NCBI GenBank assembly: GCA_009908735.1 | Contig: JAAAOR010000139.1 | Coordinates: forward strand, 1-9,571 | Source of the DNA: Spirochaetota bacterium | Lineage (GTDB): Bacteria > Spirochaetota > Spirochaetia > DSM-27196 > PWMO01 | Length of the DNA stretch: 9,571 nt | Reading direction: 5' to 3' | Shown here: positions 1-6,471 of the stretch, piece after piece | Layout of the letters: each line of letters begins with the position of its first letter | Numbering within the stretch: the stretch's first letter is position 1 | Made by a program: the position numbers and the translations under genes | The notes under the pieces: generated by a model | The model's database searches: none | The model's input: only the letters and a program-made list of their open reading frames with translations | What the model was told of the DNA's origin: nothing

Positions 1-191
1 GATCTGTGATCGGCGGCTTTCACTTGAAGGGGGAGGAAGAGGCGCGAGTGCGCGACCTCGCCCGGCGACTATCCGAGGTGCCGGCTCTCTACACCGGCCA
101 CTGCACCGGCAGGGCGGCTTTCGACGTTCTCCACGAGGAGCTCGGCGCGCAGGTCCGCTACGCCTCCACCGGCCTCAGCGGCGTCGCGTGA
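1..191 (+). CDS. MBL-fold metallo-hydrolase, C-terminal fragment (5' end outside window)
   Basis: Only the last 62 codons or so are present. The reading frame is already open at the window edge (codons begin at base 3) and stops with TGA at 189-191. The residues fit the C-terminus of the COG1237-type metallo-beta-lactamase hydrolases, the group related to dihydropterin-ribofuranosyl-aminobenzene phosphate synthase. It has a GGFHL segment, then a helix with an E-x-R-V pattern, then LYTGHCTG followed by AAFDVLHEELG and a terminal YASTG. In that family the His of the HCTG motif is a metal ligand. The catalytic HxHxDH region lies upstream and cannot be seen, so substrate and activity are unknown. 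The last 17 bases overlap the convergent acetyltransferase gene. The GTG at base 6 is an internal Val, not a start. Confidence 0.75.
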   Translation, partial: SVIGGFHLKGEEEARVRDLARRLSEVPALYTGHCTGRAAFDVLHEELGAQVRYASTGLSGVA

Positions 192-465
192 CGAGGTCTT
201 CGTATTCGGGATGGCGCTTGAGATAGGTCTCGATGTAGGGGCAGGTCGGAATGACCCGGTAGCCGTGTTCCTTCGCGTATTCGAAGGCGGCCCGAGCCAG
301 GTCTGCGGCAACCCCGCGGCCGCGGTGCTCGGGCGGGACGTAGGTGTCCTTGAAGTCGAGCACCTCCTCGCCGACCGGCAGATACATAAGCACGGCCTCC
401 GCGCCATCGAGCTCGATGGAGAAGGTCGTCATTTCGCTGTCGTGTTCCACCTCATGATCCGGCAT
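175..465 (-). CDS. Small GNAT-family N-acetyltransferase (Acetyltransf_CG type)
   Basis: A 96-residue protein, the normal size for the small single-domain GNAT proteins of the Acetyltransf_CG (PF14542) group, which transfer acetyl from acetyl-CoA to an unknown acceptor. A beta strand ending FKDTYVPPEHRGRGVA holds the acetyl-CoA pyrophosphate-binding R-x-x-G-x-A signature at residues 48-53. It is followed by a helix (AADLARAAFEYAKEHGY) and the family-typical end IPTCPYIETYLKRHPEYEDLV. The ATG at 463-465 is chosen because a strong GGAGGA lies 5 nt upstream. The frame stays open much further upstream, but that extension lies inside the kinase gene and looks like noise. The start overlaps the 3' end of the kinase gene by 14 nt, implying translational coupling as last gene of the operon. 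Acceptor substrate unknown. Confidence 0.88.
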   Translation of the reverse strand: MPDHEVEHDSEMTTFSIELDGAEAVLMYLPVGEEVLDFKDTYVPPEHRGRGVAADLARAAFEYAKEHGYRVIPTCPYIETYLKRHPEYEDLVTRRR

Positions 466-1579
466 TTCTATCCTCCGGAATATAGATACTGTAAGACGTA
501 CCCTTCTGCCGCGAGACCTCGACGTTCGCGTTGAGCTGACTCGAAAGCTCGTCGATGAGAACGAGGCCGAGGGAGTCACCGGAGCGGGCGTGCTCCGGCA
601 GACCCACTCCGTCGTCGGCAATCCGTACTTGGGTCCCACCGTCGCCCGAGAGCTCGATCCGCAGTACTCCCGCTTCCCCGTTCGGATGGGCATGCTTGAA
701 CGCGTTCGAGACGACCTCGTTTACAAGAAGCCCGAGCGGGACGGCGGTATCGATCGGCAGGATTCTCGGTTCGAGTGCGAGCTCCAGGTGTACCGCACCG
801 CTACCATAGATGAGCTGGAGCTCACCGACGAGGGTTGTGAGATACTCGTCGAAGCGGCTCGTGGAGAGATCCTCCACGCTGTAGAGCACTTCGTGCACCA
901 GGGCGAGGGCGCGCACACGCGCCTGCAGATCCACGGCGGCACGCTCGCCGATATCGCGGCTCTCGAGGTTGATGAGGCTCGAGACGAGTTGCAGATTGTT
1001 CTTCACCCGGTGGTGGATTTCCTGCAGGAGCACCTCTTTCTCTCGCAAGGAGTCGTGCATTCGCTGCTCGGCCTGCTTGCGCTCGCGAATGTCACGCACG
1101 ATCGAGAGGTGACGTGTCCTGCCGTTTACCGTGAACAGGTGCGAGCTCACCTCAACGGGAATCTGTGTTCCGTCCTTCGCAAGGTGAATGAGCTCGATTT
1201 GCTCATGACCCTGGTCGCGCAGGCGATCCATGCTCTCGGGGATGTCGACGTCGGTCTCCGGTGCGTCGAGCTCCGCCGGGTCCATGGCGAGGTACTCCGC
1301 GCGACTGTAGCCGAGCCTGCGGCAGGCCACCTCGTTTACCTCGAGAATGCGGCCGGGCAGCCCGCGTTCGTCGAGCTCGAAGAGGTAGATCGCGTCGTTG
1401 GCGTTCTCGAATATCTGACGGTACTTTTCCGCGCTCTCTCGCACGTGCTTGAGCGGGAGCGGCGAGGGACCGCGGTTGTGCGTCCGGCGGTGGCGCCCGG
1501 TCTGCCGTCGCCCGGCCTGCCAGCGGTCGAGAGCGGAGCGCCGTCGCCGCAATAGAAAAGGATTCAAGTCGCGCATCAC
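452..1579 (-). CDS. Soluble PAS-domain sensor histidine kinase (HisKA_2 family)
   Basis: A 375-residue sensor kinase that should autophosphorylate on His in response to a signal sensed by its PAS domain. Residues 1-45 are an Arg/His-rich stretch. Residues 48-170 form a PAS domain (starting EKYRQIFENANDAIYLFEL, ending in the usual VRDIRERKQAEQ linker). Residues 178-260 are a HisKA_2 dimerisation domain with EIHHRVKNNLQL, where H190 is the probable phosphoacceptor. Residues 280-370 form the HATPase domain, with N-box NEVVSN (287-292), G1 box DDGVGLP (322-328), SLGL (336-339) and GTS (360-362). No transmembrane segment is visible, so it is probably cytoplasmic. The start is GTG at 1577-1579, immediately followed by ATG at 1574-1576; no clear ribosome site chooses between them. 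It lies 38 nt behind the nitrilase gene and overlaps the GNAT gene. No response regulator is encoded in the window. Confidence 0.9.
   Translation of the reverse strand: MMRDLNPFLLRRRRSALDRWQAGRRQTGRHRRTHNRGPSPLPLKHVRESAEKYRQIFENANDAIYLFELDERGLPGRILEVNEVACRRLGYSRAEYLAMDPAELDAPETDVDIPESMDRLRDQGHEQIELIHLAKDGTQIPVEVSSHLFTVNGRTRHLSIVRDIRERKQAEQRMHDSLREKEVLLQEIHHRVKNNLQLVSSLINLESRDIGERAAVDLQARVRALALVHEVLYSVEDLSTSRFDEYLTTLVGELQLIYGSGAVHLELALEPRILPIDTAVPLGLLVNEVVSNAFKHAHPNGEAGVLRIELSGDGGTQVRIADDGVGLPEHARSGDSLGLVLIDELSSQLNANVEVSRQKGTSYSIYIPEDRNAGS
471..476 (-). promoter_or_regulatory. Shine-Dalgarno of the GNAT gene
   Basis: GGAGGA read on the minus strand, 5 nt before the ATG at 465. It lies inside the end of the histidine kinase coding sequence and fixes the acetyltransferase start well downstream of the longest open frame. 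Confidence 0.8.
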
Positions 1580-1617
1580 CTGGGTCCCGTCACGTGTCAG
1601 CTACAATCTCCGTGCCA

Positions 1618-2418
1618 TCACTTGGGACGGGTAACATACAGCTCCGGGCGTACATCATCAAAGAGGTTATTGAACTGATTCAGGCTCTTCTCGTCGGCCA
1701 CCGTGGGATCGATGTCAACGGTGCGAATTGCCCGTTCGGTCTCTCCAAAGGTGAGGATGTAATTCCCCGTCGGCGAAACCAGCTGGGACTCGCCGGTGAA
1801 GGTGAGCTCGTCGCCGAGGGTGTTACTCTCGGTCCCGACGCGGTTGGCCGTGGCAATGTAGACACGGTTCTCCACCGAACGGGCGTACATCGCCCGCTGG
1901 CAGTAGGGCAGTACGAGATTCGACGGATGGAGGATGATCTGGGCCCCGAGCATGGCGAGCGAACGGGCCGCCTCGGGGAAGATCCAGTCGAAGCAGACCA
2001 TCATGCCGATGCGCGCTCCCTTGTACTCGAAAACCGAGAAGTCGCTGTTCCCGGGGGTGAAGAACTGCGTCTCGCGGTAGAAGAGGTGGGCCTTGCGGTA
2101 GTGCGAGATGAGCTCGCCGTCTCCGATGAAGAAGGAGGAGTTGTAGATGGCGGTGTCGGTGGCTTCGGCGTAGCCGCCGCAGATGCCGATACCTCGTTCC
2201 CTCGAGAGCGCGCGAAATCCGTCGAAATATCTGTTGTGCTGCGGGAGGGCAATACCCTCCACCTCGTCCTGTGTCGAAAACGCATATCCCGAAAGGAAAA
2301 GTTCGGGAAAGAGGTAAATGTCGGCACGCACGCTCTCTATGAGCTCGAAGGCGTCTTCGTAGTTGGCGAAGTTGTCGAGGAACTTCGGTCTGGTCTGGGC
2401 AATAGCGATGGTCAGCAT
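1618..2418 (-). CDS. Carbon-nitrogen hydrolase (nitrilase superfamily)
   Basis: A 266-residue cytoplasmic hydrolase of the nitrilase/amidase superfamily, which cleaves non-peptide C-N bonds (amides, carbamoyl groups or nitriles) through a Cys-Glu-Lys triad. All three residues are present: E39 in LFPELFLSGY, K109 in HYRKAHLF, and C142 in MMVCFDWIFPEAAR. Length is typical for a single-domain member. The HPSNLVLP and RSVENRVYIATANRVG segments after the Cys are standard for amidase-type branches such as N-carbamoylputrescine or omega-amidase relatives; I cannot assign the branch. The ATG at 2416-2418 is supported by a near-perfect AGGAGGT 5 nt upstream. First gene of a minus-strand operon with the kinase and acetyltransferase. 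What links an amidase to this kinase is not evident from the sequence. Confidence 0.92.
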   Translation of the reverse strand: MLTIAIAQTRPKFLDNFANYEDAFELIESVRADIYLFPELFLSGYAFSTQDEVEGIALPQHNRYFDGFRALSRERGIGICGGYAEATDTAIYNSSFFIGDGELISHYRKAHLFYRETQFFTPGNSDFSVFEYKGARIGMMVCFDWIFPEAARSLAMLGAQIILHPSNLVLPYCQRAMYARSVENRVYIATANRVGTESNTLGDELTFTGESQLVSPTGNYILTFGETERAIRTVDIDPTVADEKSLNQFNNLFDDVRPELYVTRPK

Positions 2419-2423
2419 TGCGC

Positions 2424-2430
2424 ACCTCCT
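2424..2430 (-). promoter_or_regulatory. Shine-Dalgarno of the nitrilase gene
   Basis: AGGAGGT on the minus strand, 5 nt before the ATG at 2418. It is close to full complementarity with the 16S 3' end, suggesting efficient translation of the first gene of this operon. Confidence 0.85.
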
Positions 2431-2539
2431 CCCGGCATCGAACTGCTATCGTGACGGAAGGTTAACACATCGGCGGCTCGGTGGACTACCGCGTCGCTTG
2501 CCTCACCACGGGGCTCGGCGTTTGTCGGTTTGCGCTGCT
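2431..2539 (-). promoter_or_regulatory. Presumed promoter region of the nitrilase-kinase-GNAT operon
   Basis: This stretch lies between the upstream terminator and the nitrilase ribosome site, so the promoter of the second operon is expected here. I see no convincing pair of -35 and -10 boxes. The only AT-rich patch is around GTTAAC (2461-2466). The call rests on position alone. Confidence 0.3.
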
Positions 2540-2583
2540 GTGTAAGAAAGAGCACCTTCCGCGAGAGTCCTCACGGAAGGTGC
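2540..2583 (-). terminator. Rho-independent terminator after the binding-protein gene
   Basis: A perfect 10-bp inverted repeat: GCACCTTCCG at 2552-2561 pairs with CGGAAGGTGC at 2574-2583. Past one C-A mismatch the stem gains three more pairs (GAG 2563-2565 with CTC 2570-2572) around a 4-nt loop. On the minus strand the hairpin is followed by the T-rich run TCTTTCTT (2551-2544). It begins about 42 nt after the binding-protein stop codon, so it closes the importer operon and insulates the nitrilase operon. Confidence 0.88.
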
Positions 2584-2625
2584 GGATATAAATTGATGCA
2601 CTGGTAGCGGACCGAGACTGATTGC

Positions 2626-3957
2626 CTAATACTGCGCCAGGGCAGTCTCGGCTTGCTGTTGCATCCGCGATGCCGCCTGCTCGGCGCTCATGTTCCCGTT
2701 CAGAAATGAGGTAACCGTTTCACCGACCCTGTCCTGAATCAGACGATTTGCGGGGGTTGGCGTGAGAATGCGGGCATGCGGGAAGACTTCTTCGAATGCC
2801 TGTTCCTTCTGCGGATTGGCGCTATAGTTCGCTTGCAGGACCTGCTCGTTCTGAGAGGACTTGCGTGCGGGGAAATAGCCTGTCTGTGCGCCGTAGATAG
2901 CCTGAGCGTACTGGTCTGCGAAGTAATCCATGAAAATCCAGGACGCAAGCTGCTCTTCGGGAGACGATCGGAACATTACGTGATTGCCGCCCCAGAGTGC
3001 TGTCGACAGGTCTGATCGATCGCCTTGTGGAATGAGTGTCACTCCCCAGTCGAATCCATTCTGGATAAGCTCGATCTTTGTGCTCGTCCGAGCAGTCGTC
3101 CCCATCTCGAAGGCGCTCCGGCCGTTGGTGAACTCTTGCTCCACGTTCTCAACAAAATCAAACGCGCCTGCGTCATACAACGTCTTGAGGGAGTTCAAGA
3201 GCTCTATAGACTGCTCGTTATTCAGGTTGACCGACTCACCGTCCGCCGAGATCGGCTGGACGCCGAATGTTCGCAGCCAGAACAAGAAGCGACTGTTCAG
3301 ATCGTCCGAGTCAACCGTGAGAGCAGTTACGCCGGTCGTTTCGGTTATGGCCAGAGCCTGCTCGATGAACGCGTCCCAGGTTTCAGCCGGGCTCTCGTAA
3401 CCGGCCTGCTCAAGGAGATCCTTATTGTAGTAAATGCCCATGGAGCTGTTGCCGTGGGGCCAGCTCATAGTCCGGCCGTTGTACTGCTCGATTTGTTGAC
3501 GGGCAAGAACGCCTGCCATTATGTCGTCTCTATCGCCAGGCTCCAGTCCGTATCGATCGTTCTCAATGAAGCTGTCAAGCGGCTGTATTACATCCGCACG
3601 CATATACTCCAGGGTGTCGTTCTCGTACGCCATGGACACGTTCGGGAGGCCGCCTCCCTGAAGCGCGGCACGAATCTTTTTGTTAAGTTCGCCGTAGTTT
3701 CCCTGGTAAACCTCATTTACGCGGATCCGCCCTTCGTACTCTTCGTTGAACTCGGAGACGATATCCTTTGTCGCGTTGCCATAGATGGTTGCCTGAATGT
3801 GCCAGAAGTCGATCTCAACAGGCCCGTCTTGGCCAAGCTCTATATCGCTCATATCGACTGAGCGCTCTCCCGCCTGTTGTCCGGCGCCGAAAGCCACGCC
3901 GGTTGTCAGGGCGACCAAAGCTAGTATCATTGCCGTAGCATGGACAGCTCGTTTCAT
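2626..3957 (-). CDS. ABC transporter extracellular solute-binding protein (family 1, UgpB/MalE-like)
   Basis: A 443-residue periplasmic binding protein of the CUT1 carbohydrate/glycerophosphate importer class. Residues 1-24 form a signal peptide (basic MKRAVHATA, then hydrophobic core) with likely type I cleavage after AFG. There is no lipobox Cys, so it should be soluble rather than a lipoprotein. The mature start AGQQAGE resembles spirochaete binding proteins. Family landmarks follow in order: VEIDFWHIQ (47-55), EFNEEYEGRIRVNEVYQGNYGEL, a KKIRAALQGGGLPNVSMAYEND lobe segment (split here as KKIRAALQGG and GLPNVSMAYEND), YNKDLLEQAGYESPAETWDAF, and a C-terminal GYFPARKSS region. The ATG at 3955-3957 has GGAGGA 9 nt upstream. 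It is the last gene of the operon, 136 nt after the MBL gene, which is unusual because the binding protein often comes first. Solute unknown. Confidence 0.92.
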   Translation of the reverse strand: MKRAVHATAMILALVALTTGVAFGAGQQAGERSVDMSDIELGQDGPVEIDFWHIQATIYGNATKDIVSEFNEEYEGRIRVNEVYQGNYGELNKKIRAALQGGGLPNVSMAYENDTLEYMRADVIQPLDSFIENDRYGLEPGDRDDIMAGVLARQQIEQYNGRTMSWPHGNSSMGIYYNKDLLEQAGYESPAETWDAFIEQALAITETTGVTALTVDSDDLNSRFLFWLRTFGVQPISADGESVNLNNEQSIELLNSLKTLYDAGAFDFVENVEQEFTNGRSAFEMGTTARTSTKIELIQNGFDWGVTLIPQGDRSDLSTALWGGNHVMFRSSPEEQLASWIFMDYFADQYAQAIYGAQTGYFPARKSSQNEQVLQANYSANPQKEQAFEEVFPHARILTPTPANRLIQDRVGETVTSFLNGNMSAEQAASRMQQQAETALAQY

Positions 3958-4093
3958 CTTAGTGTATCCTCCGTAAAGGTCGTTCGTTTTCGAATAGGCC
4001 CACGGTCGGAGCCGCGCGTATCGGTGGCAGCCGTTCGCGGCTTCGGCCGTACTTCCTTATCTATTATCCGGACAGTTTCAATGCTCTCCGCTC
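3958..4093 (-). other. Intergenic leader of the binding-protein gene
   Basis: A 136-nt gap inside an otherwise tight operon. Read on the minus strand it starts with an AT-rich patch (4052-4082) containing TTGAAA (4081-4076), a good -35 match, but no -10 box sits at a proper distance. It then has a short hairpin, AGCCG/CGGCT at 4029-4042 with a 4-nt loop and no T-run, and ends with the GGAGGA ribosome site (3972-3967). It may hold a secondary promoter or an mRNA-stabilising or processing element that raises binding-protein level relative to the permeases. Neither is proven. Confidence 0.35.
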
Positions 4094-5578
4094 TCACCCC
4101 CTTTTCTGCTTTACCGTTGCCAGGACGTTGGAAACGTCTAACGTCTCGCCGGCCTGTGGCATATAGCGGGCCACGCCGTTCGTCTGTAGCAATGACGGCT
4201 GTCTACTGTGGACGGGCACCACGACGCGCGGGGATGCCTTCCGCACGAACTCCTCTATTCGCTGTTGCGTAGCGTGGCCACCGGTAAACGAGTGGATGTA
4301 GCGAACCCCGTAGCGGTGCAGCCAGCTCTTCAAGACTTTGTCTTCACTCGTCAGCGGATCGCCGTCGGAGTGGAAGTACACTGACTGTGCGTGCTCGTCG
4401 CGCGCCTGCTGATCGGAGTGGGCAGCAGCGATGAGTTGTTCGGTTTCTGCGATCCGCGGGGTCTCGGCGTAGGGCAAATAGTAGACGAACCGAGCGGGGC
4501 TCTCTGCAATTTTCTCCGGACTCGTGTGCGTGTACGCCTCGCGAGCCGCCGTTTGCTCTGCCGCTTCCAGACTTGGTAGCAGCCGCAGTGTAGAGGTGGC
4601 ACGCTCGGCAAGCAGATCAAAAGCGGGATGATGCGCAAGCGCCCCGGGCATGGTCTGCCATGCATGGCGCCAGAACTCGGCGGTGTTCTCGTCAGTCACC
4701 AGGTAACGTCCCTGGCGCGTGCACGCCGCGATGAGGTCCGCGAAGCGCTCGAGATTTCGCGCAAGAATATTCACGTAGACGAGGCTCGTGGCGCTGAGTA
4801 TGGTCTCCTCCATGCCGGAAACGACCTCGGATTCGCTGACAACGGGTCGTGCTCTTATCGAGGATCCGAAAGAGAGCATTGTTGTCTCGGTGATCAGCAT
4901 GGACACGCCGCGCTTTCGGCACTGTGAGGCAAAGCGGTCCATTCGCTCGGGATGCCGGCCGTGTCCCCGCCAGTCGCCGGTGAACGCGATCTTGTGATCC
5001 TGGGTTTCAGCGATGAATCCTGACGCGCCCGGGGTGTCGTGGTCGACCTCGAGAAGCGTCAGCGTGAGGGGACCATGGCGTACCGAGTCTTCGTCCGATA
5101 GCGGGCGAATATCCGCGCGCGTGCCGGCGTACTCTCCCGCCCGCTCAACGCATTCGTATACCGCCGCGGCGTCGCGGTGCATATACACCGGTAAACCCTC
5201 ACGCGCATACGGAAGAAGCGTCATATGGTCTTGGTGGATGTGGCTGACGAATACGAAAAGATGCTCGATGTTCGCGACTTCTTCCTGCAACACACCGCGT
5301 CGGCCCCAGAAAGACTCCACCACGCTCTGATTCACGTACTGAAGCAGGGCGGGATCATAGGCGTCCATAAGCGGAGGCGCCATCCCCGTATGAAGAAACG
5401 TGGCGAGGGTATGTCCACTGCTGAGTCCAAATCGAGGCGCAAACAAATCATCGCGATTGCCGGATACACCGAAGTCGAACAGCAGTCCGCGGTCTTTACT
5501 GCGAATAAGCACATGGACGCCACCGATAGTATTGAGACCTGCAAAGAACGTTACTCTTGTCGAACCGTTTGAGTTCAT
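4094..5578 (-). CDS. RNase J-like beta-CASP metallo-beta-lactamase-fold hydrolase
   Basis: A 494-residue cytoplasmic metallohydrolase with the architecture of the RNase J/beta-CASP branch of the MBL fold. The metal-binding set looks complete: H113-x-H115-x-D117-H118 (SHIHQDHM), H180 in VDHDTPGASGF, and D202 in AFTGDWRG. Beta-CASP marks are an acidic residue E231 in LITETTML (motif A), H435 in FTGGHATQQ (motif B position) and H457 in VVVPVHSRQ (motif C). The beta-CASP insertion spans about 235-430. An extra segment at about 40-100, before the metal motif, is longer than I expect for RNase J. The ATG at 5578 has AAAGGA 8 nt upstream and lies 5 nt after the permease stop. The setting inside an importer operon argues for a small-molecule or specialised substrate rather than general RNA decay, but this is inference. 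Confidence 0.85.
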   Translation of the reverse strand: MNSNGSTRVTFFAGLNTIGGVHVLIRSKDRGLLFDFGVSGNRDDLFAPRFGLSSGHTLATFLHTGMAPPLMDAYDPALLQYVNQSVVESFWGRRGVLQEEVANIEHLFVFVSHIHQDHMTLLPYAREGLPVYMHRDAAAVYECVERAGEYAGTRADIRPLSDEDSVRHGPLTLTLLEVDHDTPGASGFIAETQDHKIAFTGDWRGHGRHPERMDRFASQCRKRGVSMLITETTMLSFGSSIRARPVVSESEVVSGMEETILSATSLVYVNILARNLERFADLIAACTRQGRYLVTDENTAEFWRHAWQTMPGALAHHPAFDLLAERATSTLRLLPSLEAAEQTAAREAYTHTSPEKIAESPARFVYYLPYAETPRIAETEQLIAAAHSDQQARDEHAQSVYFHSDGDPLTSEDKVLKSWLHRYGVRYIHSFTGGHATQQRIEEFVRKASPRVVVPVHSRQPSLLQTNGVARYMPQAGETLDVSNVLATVKQKRG

Positions 5579-5583
5579 CGTGT

Positions 5584-6471
5584 TTATCCTTTCACGCCGA
5601 AGGCTGCGATGGCGTCACTGAAGGTTCTGCTCATGAAGAAGTACAACACCACGATGGGAAATATCGTGAAGGTTGCCGCTGCCATGAGCTGGTGATAGTA
5701 GTGGCCGGTCTCACTGATGAAATACAGCAACCCGACCTGAAGAGGGCGTACTTGTTCGCTTGAGGTAATTAAGAGGGGCCATAGCACGCCGTTCCATTTC
5801 GCGATGAACCCCAGAAGCGCCGCGGTGATGACGCTTGGAAGGGCAACCGGAACCAGAACCCGCCACAGATATCCGAAGCTTGACATGCCGTCGACTCGAG
5901 CGGCGTCCCAGAAGTCCCGCGGTACGGAGAAGAACGCTTGCCGTAGCAGGAACACGGTAAGCCCGTCCGCGAGGAACGGCAGTATCATGCCCATGTAGCT
6001 ATCGTAGAATCCCTGACCGCCCCGTCCGAGTAGGTCGTTCCCACCGGCGAGGGGGATGCTGCGAATGGTCATGAAGTTGGGAATCAACGTGACGTCGTAG
6101 GGAATCATCATAGTTGCGAGCACGAGTATGAACACGAGGTCGCGGCCGGGGTATCTGAAGTGAGTTACCGAGAACGCCAGCATTGCACAGACCAGTATCT
6201 GTAGGAACGTCCCTAGACCCGCCACGATAAGTGTGTTAATGAAGTACCTGCCAAACGTGGATTCCGGTTTCATCCAGGCATCGACGTAGTTCTGCGGGAA
6301 CCACTCGAGCGGGATGAACGTCGGCGGGAGGAGGTTTATTTCCGCGCGAGACTTGAAGCTCGTCAAGATCATCCACAGAAACGGGAATAGCGCGATGACG
6401 GCAGCGGTGACTACCGCCACCACCAGCACGAACTGCAGCGGGGAGAAGCGCGGACTAGCGATCGAGTTCAT
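5584..6471 (-). CDS. ABC transporter permease, MalG/UgpE-like (CUT1)
   Basis: A 295-residue inner-membrane permease, normal for the family, forming a heterodimer with the product of the preceding gene. Hydrophobic segments are near 13-37, 77-102, 112-133, 158-178, 209-230 and 262-282. The cytoplasmic EAA loop that docks the ATPase is FWDAARVDGMSSFGYLWRVL (187-206), followed by VPVALP. The N-terminal ALFPFLWMILTSFK and the closing FSDAIAAFGVKG are typical of this subunit. I choose the ATG at 6469-6471, which has AGAGGG about 6 nt upstream. A TTG seven codons further up is possible but less likely. The start overlaps the end of the preceding permease gene by 17 nt, indicating translational coupling. 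Solute unknown. Confidence 0.93.
   Translation of the reverse strand: MNSIASPRFSPLQFVLVVAVVTAAVIALFPFLWMILTSFKSRAEINLLPPTFIPLEWFPQNYVDAWMKPESTFGRYFINTLIVAGLGTFLQILVCAMLAFSVTHFRYPGRDLVFILVLATMMIPYDVTLIPNFMTIRSIPLAGGNDLLGRGGQGFYDSYMGMILPFLADGLTVFLLRQAFFSVPRDFWDAARVDGMSSFGYLWRVLVPVALPSVITAALLGFIAKWNGVLWPLLITSSEQVRPLQVGLLYFISETGHYYHQLMAAATFTIFPIVVLYFFMSRTFSDAIAAFGVKG

Noticed and set aside
466..693. N-terminal extension of the acetyltransferase to 172 residues
   Set aside because: The extension is Arg/Ser-rich out-of-frame kinase sequence. A strong Shine-Dalgarno marks the ATG at 465 and the 96-residue form matches the family length.
590..1555. A 321-codon open frame on the plus strand
   Set aside because: It lies opposite the histidine kinase, whose PAS, HisKA_2 and ATPase motifs are intact on the minus strand. 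The plus-strand translation shows no recognisable domain.
1594..2454. A 286-codon plus-strand open frame
   Set aside because: Antisense shadow of the nitrilase-family gene, which has its full catalytic triad and a strong ribosome site on the minus strand.
3025..3861. A 278-codon plus-strand open frame
   Set aside because: Antisense to the binding-protein gene, with no domain signal and no ribosome site.
4094..5578. Naming this gene as the cell's RNase J (rnj)
   Set aside because: Fold and motifs agree, but the long insert before the metal site and the importer-operon setting make a housekeeping ribonuclease role uncertain, so no symbol is given.
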